This document shows, in pieces, positions 38,401 through 45,090 of a stretch of 64,000 bases of DNA; position 1 is the first letter of the stretch; each line of letters opens with the position of its first letter. Origin of the DNA: Sphingobacterium spiritivorum ATCC 33861 (GTDB lineage Bacteria > Bacteroidota > Bacteroidia > Sphingobacteriales > Sphingobacteriaceae); contig NZ_GL379774.1 in the NCBI RefSeq assembly GCF_000143765.1, forward strand, positions 1 through 64,000, written 5' to 3'. The notes beneath the pieces are model-generated. The model saw nothing but the letters and a program-made list of their open reading frames with translations, made no database searches and had not been told where the DNA came from. The position numbers and the translations under genes were made by a program.

Positions 38401-38471
38401 ATCACATACACTACTGTAGCAATAATAGCGCACAGCCACCCTAGCAGGTTATTAATTTTAGTATAGTTCAT
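35448..38471 (-). CDS. DUF2723 / GT117-family membrane protein
   Basis: A 1007-residue protein. The N-terminal 430 residues contain about ten hydrophobic helices with the family motif S-W-W-D-C-G-E-F-I-A near residue 28, where the acidic residues are the probable catalytic site. G-A-P-L-F-L-M-L lies near 50. More helices near 510-600 are followed by a soluble C-terminal part with TPR-like helices. DUF2723 proteins are GT-C-fold glycosyltransferases, probably lipid-linked sugar users acting on the periplasmic side. The frame is open to 38555, but the family start is ATG 38471. Confidence 0.9.
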   Translation of the reverse strand: MNYTKINNLLGWLCAIIATVVYVMTAERTVSWWDCGEFIASAYKLQIVHQPGAPLFLMLQNIFSNLAMGDTMRIAFWMNIGSAVSSGLTILFLFWTVTALARKVLVTQGEEISSVALIQIMGAGVVGALAYAFTDTFWFSAVESEVYAMSSLCTAVVFWAILKWEHHADEQGADKWLVFIAYVMGLSIGVHLLNLLAIPAIALVIYFRRTNKATSKGAISALLLGVVILGLILWGIIQFSVKFAAYFDLFFVNTLGLGFGSGVTFFLLLLIGALVFGIWYSIKKIKPLLNIALLCTAFVIFGYSSFAMIMVRAKANPTLNNSDPENAFTFLSYLNREQYGDEPLMKGKYFDAQPISSKETGNVYRKDGNKYVVAKKKVDYEYDRETIFPRIYSDRGGHPMYYRDYLNLGENEQPTFGDNLKFFFGYQIGHMYGRYFLWNFAGRQNDQQGNGTFTEGNWISGIKQPVDQMHVGGQKALPTSVITDPSYNKYFFLPLIIGLIGAFWHFGRRQRDAGIVGLLFFFTGLAIVLYLNQSPLQPRERDYAYAGSFYAFSIWIGLGVVAIADFLRKKVNPKLAGYIATAICIIGGPVILIAQNWNDHNRSEKYLARDMARNYLESCAPNAILFTYGDNDTYPLWYVQEVEGFRTDVRVVNLSLLSSDWYMKQMMQKVNNADALPMNIDPEKIKDGVRDIIYYQDAGIPGYVNVKDLLTIMLSDDPQYQAQLQSGEMVNYLPTKKMFLPVDKQAVLANKVVPQDWNEAITDSLVWTYNKNIVSRAELAMMAVIANNNWKRPVYFTITVPDDNYMGLDRYLVSEGFALRLMPVDMGIKEGGGRALIDPAAVYNNVLNKFKWGNIANASYIDPDSYRYISLYVGSIYGDAISRLEAQGKMAEAKNLALDAYKNMPKRVYGMPETLSYWTVIEALYKTGEKQKADEILSRNLKFIKENIAYYQAIAETKPDLEGRNIQYGFYALSRYKDILATQGNNPLAKEVDGLINQLTQQYHIQQ

Positions 38472-38676
38472 AAATTTATGCTGGTATTTTGATAATACGC
38501 TCCGAAAATAAGGAATACAAACGGACTTAGGAACAATATTATGCTTTTTTAACACAAAATTTCAATTTCTGAAGGCTATATTAGACTCAGTACATCCTCA
38601 AATCAGATCTTCGACAAAGAATGAAATAAATTATTTTACTGAAAATCAGACCCGATATAGAAATTCACAAAAAAAG

Positions 38677-38708
38677 TTTTGGAGAAATAAAAAAGCCACG
38701 TATATTTG
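38677..38708 (+). promoter_or_regulatory. Promoter of the first tRNA-Gln
   Basis: TTTTG (38677-38681), a 19-nt spacer, then TATATTTG (38701-38708). This is a textbook Bacteroidota promoter, 37 nt before the mature tRNA 5' end. Confidence 0.85.
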
Positions 38709-38745
38709 CATCGTCAAAATGAAAAACAACGTTTCAAGACGTGAT

Positions 38746-38816
38746 TGTCCTATAGTATAAGGGTAGTACGACAGTTTTTGGTACTGTTTGTCTTGGTTCG
38801 AATCCAGGTGGGACAA
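38746..38816 (+). tRNA. tRNA-Gln(UUG), copy 1
   Basis: A 71-nt tRNA without encoded CCA. The 7-bp acceptor stem (38746-38752 with 38809-38815) has one T-G pair, and the discriminator is A. The anticodon loop TTTTGGT is closed by ACAGT/ACTGT and reads anticodon TTG. The T-arm is CTTGG-TTCGAAT-CCAGG. It has its own promoter and terminator. Confidence 0.96.
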
Positions 38817-38820
38817 CTCA

Positions 38821-38860
38821 AAAAAAGAGAGAATTGCAAAAGCAGTTCTCTCTTTTTTTT
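38821..38860 (+). terminator. Terminator of tRNA-Gln copy 1
   Basis: A 12-bp stem (38826-38837 with 38842-38853, one G-U) has an AAAA loop, flanked by an A run and a T run. It starts 4 nt after the tRNA. Confidence 0.85.
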
Positions 38861-38904
38861 ATCCCCTCTACAGCTCCGACAGACAGTTTTTTGATCCGGT
38901 TTAG

Positions 38905-38936
38905 TTTTGATTATTTAAAACATTTGCCTATCTTTG
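38905..38936 (+). promoter_or_regulatory. Promoter of the second tRNA-Gln
   Basis: TTTTG (38905-38909), a 19-nt spacer, then TATCTTTG (38929-38936), 30 nt before the tRNA. Confidence 0.85.
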
Positions 38937-38966
38937 ACACATATTAGCAAGCTATGCTGATAAGCT

Positions 38967-39037
38967 TGTCCCATAGTATAATGGTAGTACGACAGTTTTT
39001 GGTACTGTTTGTCTTGGTTCGAATCCAGGTGGGACAA
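38967..39037 (+). tRNA. tRNA-Gln(UUG), copy 2
   Basis: 71 nt, identical to copy 1 except for C instead of T at position 6, which makes the acceptor stem fully Watson-Crick (38967-38973 with 39030-39036), and AATGG instead of AAGGG in the D-loop region. Anticodon is TTG and the discriminator is A. Confidence 0.96.
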
Positions 39038-39038
39038 C

Positions 39039-39074
39039 AAAAAAAGAGAATCGCAAAAACGGTTCTCTTTTTTT
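39039..39074 (+). terminator. Terminator of tRNA-Gln copy 2
   Basis: A stem of A-rich arm plus AGAGAATCG (ending 39053) pairs with 39060-39074, with one G-U and a 6-nt loop, ending in seven T. It begins 2 nt after the tRNA. Confidence 0.82.
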
Positions 39075-39180
39075 GTTATGCGTTGCTCCTCCACTCCTTC
39101 GAATTTCATACGTACAGCCATCTCTGAAATTGATTTTTAAAGGTTTTTTTTGGAATACTTTAAATTTGCATAACGTGATC

Positions 39181-39211
39181 TTTGCGATTATAAAACATTT
39201 ACATAACTTTG
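39181..39211 (+). promoter_or_regulatory. Promoter of the third tRNA-Gln
   Basis: TTTG (39181-39184), a 19-nt spacer, then TAACTTTG (39204-39211), 31 nt before the tRNA. Confidence 0.82.
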
Positions 39212-39242
39212 CCCCAACATCAGCAAGCGCTTTTGCCACGAT

Positions 39243-39313
39243 TGTCCTATAGTATAAGGGTAGTACGACAGTTTTTGGTACTGTTTGTCTTGGTTCGAAT
39301 CCAGGTGGGACAA
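39243..39313 (+). tRNA. tRNA-Gln(UUG), copy 3
   Basis: 71 nt, the same sequence as copy 1 including the T-G pair in the acceptor stem (39243-39249 with 39306-39312). Anticodon TTG, discriminator A at 39313. Unlike copies 1 and 2, no hairpin follows. The prs start codon is 70 nt downstream, so cotranscription with prs is likely. Confidence 0.96.
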
Positions 39314-39382
39314 CTTTAAGTACATTATAAAGAAATTTATTGAAGTAAATTCTATTCTAATCCTTATACAAAAACACTCACC

Positions 39383-40339
39383 ATGCCTTTGCAATTTAAC
39401 ACCGTAAAATTATTTGCTGGTTCCGGCACACAGGAATTATCAGAAAAAATCGCAAAATCTTACGGAAAACCTCTTGGGGACAAAACATTATCAAAATTCA
39501 GTGACGGAGAAATCCAGCCATTCTACAATGAATCAGTACGTGGCAGCGATGTTTTCCTGATCCAATCTACCAATCAGCCTACTGACAATCTTTTGGAGCT
39601 GTTGTTGATGATTGATGCTGCAAAAAGAGCTTCCGCTCACTACATTACTGCAGTAGTTCCTTATTTCGGATTTGCCCGCCAAGACCGCAAAGACAAACCA
39701 CGTGTAGCTATCGGCGCTAAAATGATCGCAAATCTGATCACAGCATCAGGCGCTCACCGTATTATGACAATGGATTTACACGCTGCACAGATCCAGGGAT
39801 TCTTTGATATTCCGGTAGATCATCTTGACGGATCTGTGATCTTCGTACCGTATATCAAATCATTGAATCTTCCCAACCTGACAATTGCATCACCAGACAT
39901 GGGTGGTTCGTATCGTGCACGTACATTTGCTAAATTCTTCAACGCTGAAGTTATCATCTGTGACAAACGCCGTAAACGTGCTAATGAGATTGAATCAATG
40001 TCTATCATCGGGGATGTAACGGGACAGGATGTGGTACTGATCGATGATATCTGTGATACAGCAGGGACTCTGTCAAAAGCAGCAGCTCTGATTATGGAAA
40101 ACGGAGCAAAATCCGTACGTGCGGTATGTACGCATGCAGTACTTTCAGGAAAGGCTTACGAAACCATAGAAAACTCTGTCCTTACAGAAATGATTGTGAC
40201 AGATACCATCAAACTGGATGCTGATAAAATGAATACTTGCAGCAAGATCAAAGTATTATCTACAGCAGACCTGTTTGCCAATGCAATCAAAAATGTGAAT
40301 GAGCACAGCTCTATATCTGATCTTTTTCAGGTAGACTAA
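39383..40339 (+). CDS. prs: Ribose-phosphate pyrophosphokinase
   Basis: A 318-residue enzyme that makes PRPP from ribose 5-phosphate and ATP for nucleotide, His and Trp synthesis. Motifs are F-S-D-G-E-I near residue 39, Y-F-G-F-A-R-Q-D-R-K near 95-104, the metal/ATP D-L-H-A-A-Q-I-Q-G-F-F-D near 134, and the PRPP loop D-D-I-C-D-T-A-G-T-L near 223. No promoter box is seen between tRNA-Gln copy 3 and the ATG, so transcription may come from the tRNA promoter. rplY follows with its own promoter. Confidence 0.96.
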   Translation: MPLQFNTVKLFAGSGTQELSEKIAKSYGKPLGDKTLSKFSDGEIQPFYNESVRGSDVFLIQSTNQPTDNLLELLLMIDAAKRASAHYITAVVPYFGFARQDRKDKPRVAIGAKMIANLITASGAHRIMTMDLHAAQIQGFFDIPVDHLDGSVIFVPYIKSLNLPNLTIASPDMGGSYRARTFAKFFNAEVIICDKRRKRANEIESMSIIGDVTGQDVVLIDDICDTAGTLSKAAALIMENGAKSVRAVCTHAVLSGKAYETIENSVLTEMIVTDTIKLDADKMNTCSKIKVLSTADLFANAIKNVNEHSSISDLFQVD

Positions 40340-40435
40340 GATATACCGGAGCAAAAGATAAGGAGGGAAAATAAAGTATTATCAGATCTTCAGATTCCTG
40401 CGACACACAGTAAGTCAGGCATTTTGAATTTTTAA

Positions 40436-40468
40436 TTTTGACTTTTAATTTTTTAATTTCTATCTTTG
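40436..40468 (+). promoter_or_regulatory. Promoter of rplY
   Basis: TTTTG (40436-40440), a 20-nt spacer, then TATCTTTG (40461-40468), 26 nt before the ATG at 40495. Confidence 0.8.
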
Positions 40469-40494
40469 CACCTCAAATTTTAATAAATTAAAAC

Positions 40495-41091
40495 ATGAAA
40501 TCAATTGCTATTAGCGGTTCTGCAAGACAGAACGTAGGGAAAAGAGATGCAAAAGAATTGCGTTACGAAGGTCAGGTACCTGCAGTTCTTTATGGTAGTG
40601 GTACTCAGACACACCTATCTGTATCCGCAGCTGATTTGAAACCAGTGCTTTATACTCCGGAAGTTGTATTCGTAGAATTAAACATCGACGGAAAAAAATC
40701 TAAAGCAATCGTTCAAGACGCTCAATTCCACCCTTTGACAGATTTAGTTATCCACGTTGACTTTTTAGAGTTGAATGATGATAAAGAAGTTTCTGTTAAT
40801 ATCCCTGTAACATTGACTGGTACTTCTCCAGGTGTTAAAATGGGGGGTAAATTAGTTCAAAAACTGCGTAAACTTCGCGTTAAAGCTACTCCTAACAACT
40901 TGCCTCAGTCTATCGAAGTTCCTATGGAATCTTTAGAAGTAGGTAAATCAGTACGTGTTGCTCAGGTTCAGTTGAAAGATGCTAAAATCTTAAACAACTC
41001 TGATGATACTATCGTTTCAGTTGTTATGTCACGTGCATTGCGTCAGGCAGAGCAGGAAGCGGCTAAGGCAGCTAAAGGTGGTAAAAAATAA
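40495..41091 (+). CDS. rplY: 50S ribosomal protein L25 / general stress protein Ctc
   Basis: A 198-residue protein of the long (Ctc/TL5) form. It has an N-terminal 5S-rRNA-binding L25 domain (R-Q-N-V-G-K-R-D-A-K-E-L-R near 11-23, V-P-A-V-L-Y-G near 29) and a C-terminal beta domain (about 95-180). It ends in an Ala/Glu/Lys-rich tail. prs-rplY-pth is a frequent gene order. It has its own promoter and is followed by a terminator. Confidence 0.96.
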   Translation: MKSIAISGSARQNVGKRDAKELRYEGQVPAVLYGSGTQTHLSVSAADLKPVLYTPEVVFVELNIDGKKSKAIVQDAQFHPLTDLVIHVDFLELNDDKEVSVNIPVTLTGTSPGVKMGGKLVQKLRKLRVKATPNNLPQSIEVPMESLEVGKSVRVAQVQLKDAKILNNSDDTIVSVVMSRALRQAEQEAAKAAKGGKK

Positions 41092-41119
41092 TCGTTAACA
41101 CGATTATCAACCATATTGC

Positions 41120-41151
41120 AAAAAGGCATCGGAAAATTTCGATGCCTTTTT
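41120..41151 (+). terminator. Terminator after rplY
   Basis: A 12-bp stem (41120-41131 with 41140-41151) has an 8-nt loop and ends in T runs. Confidence 0.85.
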
Positions 41152-41261
41152 CTTTACCATCTGAATTCATCTTTATTCCACCCGAATCCTATAGTTTATA
41201 GCAGAAAATCCACTTTCAAAGTAGGATTTTATTATTTTTACAGACAAAGTTTAAGAAAGAA

Positions 41262-41822
41262 ATGAATTATCTAATTGTAGGCTTGGGAAATATAGGACGT
41301 GAATATCAGGATACACGTCACAATATTGGTTTTATGGTCGCAGATGAATTGGTGGCTCAGGCCGGAGGATCTTTTTCAACACTGAAGCATGCATATTATG
41401 CTGAATATAAGCAACGCGGACATAACGTCTATGTTATCAAACCAACGACTTACATGAACCTTAGCGGTAAAGCTGTCAATTTCTGGATGCAGCAACTGAA
41501 AGTACCGATCGCTAATCTTCTGGTTATAGTGGATGATCTGGCACTTCCGTTTGGCACCATACGTCTCAAACCTAAAGGTAGCAGTGCGGGACATAACGGA
41601 CTAAAATCTATAGAAGCACTTTGCGGAGGACAAGCCTATCCAAGACTTCGCTTTGGAATCAGTGATAACTTTCCAAAGGGGCGTCAGGCAGATTATGTAC
41701 TCGCTCCATTTGATAATGATGAGCAGAAGGAATTACCGGCTCTTATAGAACGCTCTGTACAGATGGCCAACAGTTTTATCAATATTGGTATAGAACTGAC
41801 CATGACCAATATGAATAAATAA
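41262..41822 (+). CDS. pth: Peptidyl-tRNA hydrolase
   Basis: A 186-residue enzyme that releases peptides from prematurely dropped peptidyl-tRNA. Key features are G-L-G-N-I-G-R-E-Y-Q-D-T-R-H-N at residues 7-21 with the catalytic His 20, P-T-T-Y-M-N-L-S-G near 61-69, and D-D-L-A-L-P-F-G near 91. The G-S-S-A-G-H-N-G-L segment lies near 107. It has a 170-bp upstream gap with the rplY terminator and no clear -7 box. Confidence 0.96.
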   Translation: MNYLIVGLGNIGREYQDTRHNIGFMVADELVAQAGGSFSTLKHAYYAEYKQRGHNVYVIKPTTYMNLSGKAVNFWMQQLKVPIANLLVIVDDLALPFGTIRLKPKGSSAGHNGLKSIEALCGGQAYPRLRFGISDNFPKGRQADYVLAPFDNDEQKELPALIERSVQMANSFINIGIELTMTNMNK

Positions 41823-41852
41823 AAAAGACCGGAAGAATTTCCGGTCTTTTTT
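41821..41852. terminator. Bidirectional terminator between pth and the M56 gene
   Basis: A 14-bp perfect stem (41821-41834 with 41839-41852) has a 4-nt loop, and A6/T6 ends make it functional on both strands. It overlaps the last base of the pth stop codon region. Confidence 0.87.
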
Positions 41853-41888
41853 ATGTGATGGCAATAGCAGAACAGGCTTACCCTACCT

Positions 41889-43457
41889 CTATTTTTTCTC
41901 CGTCTCTTCTTCTATTTGTCTCTTCTTGGTCGTAATCTTAATGACTCCATTCTCCCCCTTGTTTCCATGTAATACAGTTGCTGCAGCATCTTTTAAAATT
42001 TCAATGGATTCTATGGAATTAGGGTCAAGATTCTTTAAACTCTTACTGCCTTCCTGAATTTCATTATCAATGATTACCAGGGGGTCTTTACCTTCCTTCA
42101 ACCCACGGATGTGTAATTGAGAAGCTCCTCCAGCCTGATTGTCACTTCTTTTTAAAATCGTCGCACCTGTTACTTTTCCTCTAACGAACTTATCCACACT
42201 ATCTTTCTTAAAAGTAGAAGCATTACCTGTACTAATAACCCCGGAATTGCCGTTTTTAAGTGTTATCATTACGACTCCGTTTTCACCTTTCGCACCATAA
42301 AGAGATGTAGCAGAAGCATCTTTCAATACATTAATAGTGGTTATATCATCCGGTCGGATATTATCTACATCTTCCTTTGTAATTTCCTTACCATTCACCA
42401 TATACATAGGTTGTTTACCTGACGAAGCCGAGCGAATAATAATCTTATTGATGGTGGTATCCTTTTTATTAATGATCACTTTCTCCCGGACTGTATTACC
42501 TGTTCCAATTTTCATCACTTTTATAGTGTCCTGCTTAAGTGCCGGAAGGCTAACATCTAAAGCTGTCGCTTTAGTCACTGATACAATCTTTTCGATTCTG
42601 GCTTCTGCTTGATTAACGGTTAACGCTGCGCCTGCAAAAATAAACACAGGTAATAAGAACGCATATTTGCTCAATTGCAATTTTGAAGAGCGTTTTTTGT
42701 TCATCATCATAATTCTTCGCTTTAGCGTCTTGAAATTAAATTGATTACTGATACCAATAGCAGCCCCCTGTTTGGTAACATGCAGCAAACTGTACTGATA
42801 GGTCATACGGTCAGCACCATTATTCAGGACTTGCTGATCGGTAAGAAATTCCAGATTCTGACGAATGGCTTTCCGCATCAACCAGACAAACGGATTATAC
42901 CAGCACAAGATCAATGTCAGTTCGCTCAGTAAAATATCAAAACTGTGCTTTCCTTTGACGTGAATTTCTTCATGATGGAAGATATCTGCCAGTTCCAAAT
43001 CTTCATGAAGGCTCTTATTGACATAGATTTTATTCAGGAATGAAAAAGGTACAATAGGTATCCACACATTCCTGAAGATAAATGTTCTCCACTGCGCAGG
43101 CCGGCTGTACATATGTATACGTAGAAGACTTGCTAACTGCACAAGAAAACGTATCAGCAGCATGCTCGCTCCGGCCACTAAAACTGCGATAATGATATCA
43201 TTCAGACTCAGCTCTTTTACAGTAGACTCCGTCATTTGAGGGAGAATCGTGATATAGTCGCCTATTGCTATGATTGGCTTTGAAAACCAGCTCTTGATAT
43301 CCAGAAAGGGATAGCTAAAAGAAAAGATAATACCCGTTAAAAAATATACTCTGTTCAGGGCATAGAAAGTAAGATTTTTTAACAATCCGATGTAGCTTAC
43401 ATATACAATGATCAACAGGAGATTGATCTGTATACTATAATAAAGTAGATTTTCCAT
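41889..43457 (-). CDS. M56 (BlaR1-type) membrane metallopeptidase with two SusC-like plug repeats
   Basis: A 522-residue protein. N-terminal helices lie at about 5-27, 33-50 and 86-106. The zinc motif H-E-E-I-H is at 162-166, with the E-F-L-T-D segment near 204. The helix at about 265-283 ends the M56 part. The periplasmic C-terminus holds two repeats (about 351-402 and 460-513), each with an I-x-x-I-x-V/I-L-K-D-A-x-A-T motif followed by G-x-K-G-E-N-G-V, the signature of SusC/TonB-receptor plugs. It is encoded 4 bp after a BlaI repressor, so it is the sensor-protease partner. Ligand unknown. Confidence 0.9.
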   Translation of the reverse strand: MENLLYYSIQINLLLIIVYVSYIGLLKNLTFYALNRVYFLTGIIFSFSYPFLDIKSWFSKPIIAIGDYITILPQMTESTVKELSLNDIIIAVLVAGASMLLIRFLVQLASLLRIHMYSRPAQWRTFIFRNVWIPIVPFSFLNKIYVNKSLHEDLELADIFHHEEIHVKGKHSFDILLSELTLILCWYNPFVWLMRKAIRQNLEFLTDQQVLNNGADRMTYQYSLLHVTKQGAAIGISNQFNFKTLKRRIMMMNKKRSSKLQLSKYAFLLPVFIFAGAALTVNQAEARIEKIVSVTKATALDVSLPALKQDTIKVMKIGTGNTVREKVIINKKDTTINKIIIRSASSGKQPMYMVNGKEITKEDVDNIRPDDITTINVLKDASATSLYGAKGENGVVMITLKNGNSGVISTGNASTFKKDSVDKFVRGKVTGATILKRSDNQAGGASQLHIRGLKEGKDPLVIIDNEIQEGSKSLKNLDPNSIESIEILKDAAATVLHGNKGENGVIKITTKKRQIEEETEKK

Positions 43458-43461
43458 GGCA

Positions 43462-43824
43462 CTAGCTCTTATTATTCTTGATCATATCCATAATCTCTTC
43501 CAGCTCGGAGGCGGATAACTTATCTTCTTTTACAAAGAAACTGACCATCTCTTTGTAAGAATTTTTAAAATAATCACCTACAAATCCGCTCATGAATCGT
43601 TTCTTATATTCTTCTTCCGTGATCAATGGTTCATAACGTTTGGCATTCGCATATTTTACAGCCTTTACATAACCTTTGCGCTCCAGATTTTTGATTGTCG
43701 AAGCCAGTGTGGTATACGGAACTGCAGAACCTTTAATATTGTCCAGCACCTCTTTGATAAATCCGCCATTCAGCTGCCAGATAGATAGCATAGCCTCTTC
43801 TTCCTGAATCGTTAATTTTTCCAT
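43462..43824 (-). CDS. BlaI/MecI/CopY-family transcriptional repressor
   Basis: A 120-residue winged-helix repressor. The N-terminal half has the family pattern L-T-x-x-E-E-A-M-L-x-I-W-x-L near 3-16 and the recognition segment P-Y-T-T-L-A-S-T-I-K-N-L-E-R-K-G-Y near 39-55. The C-terminal half is the dimerisation part, with S-A-S-E-L-E-E-I near 104. The frame is open eight codons further, but ATG 43824 gives the family start. It is paired with the M56 peptidase, which should cleave it on signal. A probable operator lies at 43859-43873. Confidence 0.93.
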   Translation of the reverse strand: MEKLTIQEEEAMLSIWQLNGGFIKEVLDNIKGSAVPYTTLASTIKNLERKGYVKAVKYANAKRYEPLITEEEYKKRFMSGFVGDYFKNSYKEMVSFFVKEDKLSASELEEIMDMIKNNKS

Positions 43825-43858
43825 ATCTGTGATTTTAGATTTAAACACAACACAATTT

Positions 43859-43873
43859 TACGAAATATTCGTA
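43859..43873. promoter_or_regulatory. Putative BlaI operator
   Basis: An inverted repeat TACGAA-N3-TTCGTA lies 35 bp upstream of the blaI-type start. It touches a candidate minus-strand -7 box (TAAAATTG, 43853-43860, one mismatch), so a bound repressor would block transcription. The palindrome is seen; the operator role is inferred. Confidence 0.55.
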
Positions 43874-44063
43874 GATTAACGATAATTTTAGAAATATTTT
43901 TCAAATGCGTGTGAAAATCAGGTTTGTATAGCATCATAGCTTGCTTTTAAGAGAGATATAATTGTAACAAAGTATCTGCTATCTCCATAATACTCTACTA
44001 AGTCTATTTATTATCTTTATTATAACAATATTATCGGTTGACTTAATTTTTGATTATTTTTGA

Positions 44064-44071
44064 TAGCTTTG
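44064..44071 (+). promoter_or_regulatory. -7 box of the LysR gene promoter
   Basis: TAGCTTTG matches the -7 consensus. A TTG at 44038-44040 gives a rather long 23-nt spacer. The ATG follows 34 nt later. Confidence 0.6.
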
Positions 44072-44105
44072 CGTTCATTAATTTGACTAAGCTCACTCTG
44101 CATAT

Positions 44106-45011
44106 ATGGAATTTGATTATAGACTTAAGGTATTTTACGTAGCTGCTAATACGTTGAATTTTACAAAAGCAGCAACAGAATTGTTCATATCACAGCCTGC
44201 TGTAAGTAAAAATATTCAGGAAATAGAGAATACTGTAGGTACACCTCTTTTTGAACGGCTAGGTAACCGGCTGATACTGACCAAGGCAGGTTCTATACTC
44301 TATCATCATACTCAACTTATATTTGAACAATATAATCAGGCGTCATATGAAATCAACAAAATCATCGGAAAAGGAAACGGCAGTTTATTTATAGGTATCA
44401 GTACAACTATCTCTCAATACGTCATTCCCAAAATACTGGCGCAATTCGTTGCTTCCTGTCCGCAGAATGATATCAAGGTATATGAATATAATTCTAAAAG
44501 AGTTGAAGAACTCTTACTTCGAAAAGAAATACACCTCGGAATCACGGAAGGACTTACAGACAACCGCTCCTTAAAATTCACTCCTTTTCTTAAAGATGAG
44601 ATCGTATTGGTCACCAACACCCAAAATCCCTTATTCAATAAAGAAGAATTCAGCCTTAAAGACCTTTATTATATCCCGTTGGTGATTCGGGAGACCGGCT
44701 CAGGCACCAGAGATATTATCGAAGAAAGATTACGTCAGAAAGGGATTGCGACTCACAAACTGAGGATTGAGATTACACTCTCTTCTACCGAAAGTATTAA
44801 GGAATACCTCAAATACAGCAAGGCTGCAGCATTTGTATCTATTCATGCGATCAGCAATGAACTAAATACTAATCAGCTCCGAATAATAGAATTGACAGAT
44901 CTGAATATAGAACGTAATTTCTACATCACACATTTGCACGGAGGATTGACAGGGCTTCCTGAAACATTTTTAAAGTATATACAGAAGCATAAAAACCACA
45001 TCTACTCATAA
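44106..45011 (+). CDS. LysR-family transcriptional regulator
   Basis: A 301-residue regulator. The N-terminal helix-turn-helix (about residues 1-60) has A-N-T-L-N-F-T-K-A-A-T-E-L-F-I-S-Q-P-A-V-S-K read in order. The C-terminal periplasmic-binding-like effector domain (about 90-295) contains R-E-T-G-S-G-T-R near 197-204, a segment seen in CysL/Cbl-like members that respond to sulfur compounds or other anions. It is transcribed in the same direction as the cytochrome / DsrE / binding-protein genes. A 15-bp palindrome in the 79-bp gap after it is a plausible binding site. Confidence 0.92.
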   Translation: MEFDYRLKVFYVAANTLNFTKAATELFISQPAVSKNIQEIENTVGTPLFERLGNRLILTKAGSILYHHTQLIFEQYNQASYEINKIIGKGNGSLFIGISTTISQYVIPKILAQFVASCPQNDIKVYEYNSKRVEELLLRKEIHLGITEGLTDNRSLKFTPFLKDEIVLVTNTQNPLFNKEEFSLKDLYYIPLVIRETGSGTRDIIEERLRQKGIATHKLRIEITLSSTESIKEYLKYSKAAAFVSIHAISNELNTNQLRIIELTDLNIERNFYITHLHGGLTGLPETFLKYIQKHKNHIYS

Positions 45012-45030
45012 CATTTCATTATACCATATA

Positions 45031-45045
45031 ATAATATGATATTAT
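45031..45045. promoter_or_regulatory. Putative LysR operator
   Basis: A perfect ATAATAT-N-ATATTAT inverted repeat contains the T-N11-A signature of LysR sites. It ends 20 bp before the -7 box at 45066, occupying the place of the absent -33 element. Confidence 0.55.
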
Positions 45046-45065
45046 AACTCCATTACTTGTTCCGC

Positions 45066-45073
45066 TAGATTTG
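45066..45073 (+). promoter_or_regulatory. -7 box of the cytochrome c / dsrE / binding-protein operon
   Basis: TAGATTTG matches the -7 consensus and ends 17 nt before the ATG at 45091. No -33 TTTG is found, which fits activator dependence. Confidence 0.65.
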
Positions 45074-45090
45074 TACAAAATCTAATAATT

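Noticed and set aside
38821..39074. tRNA terminators read as a CRISPR-like repeat pattern with the tRNAs
   Set aside because: The repeated unit is a full tRNA gene with flanking promoter and hairpin; spacers and cas genes are absent.
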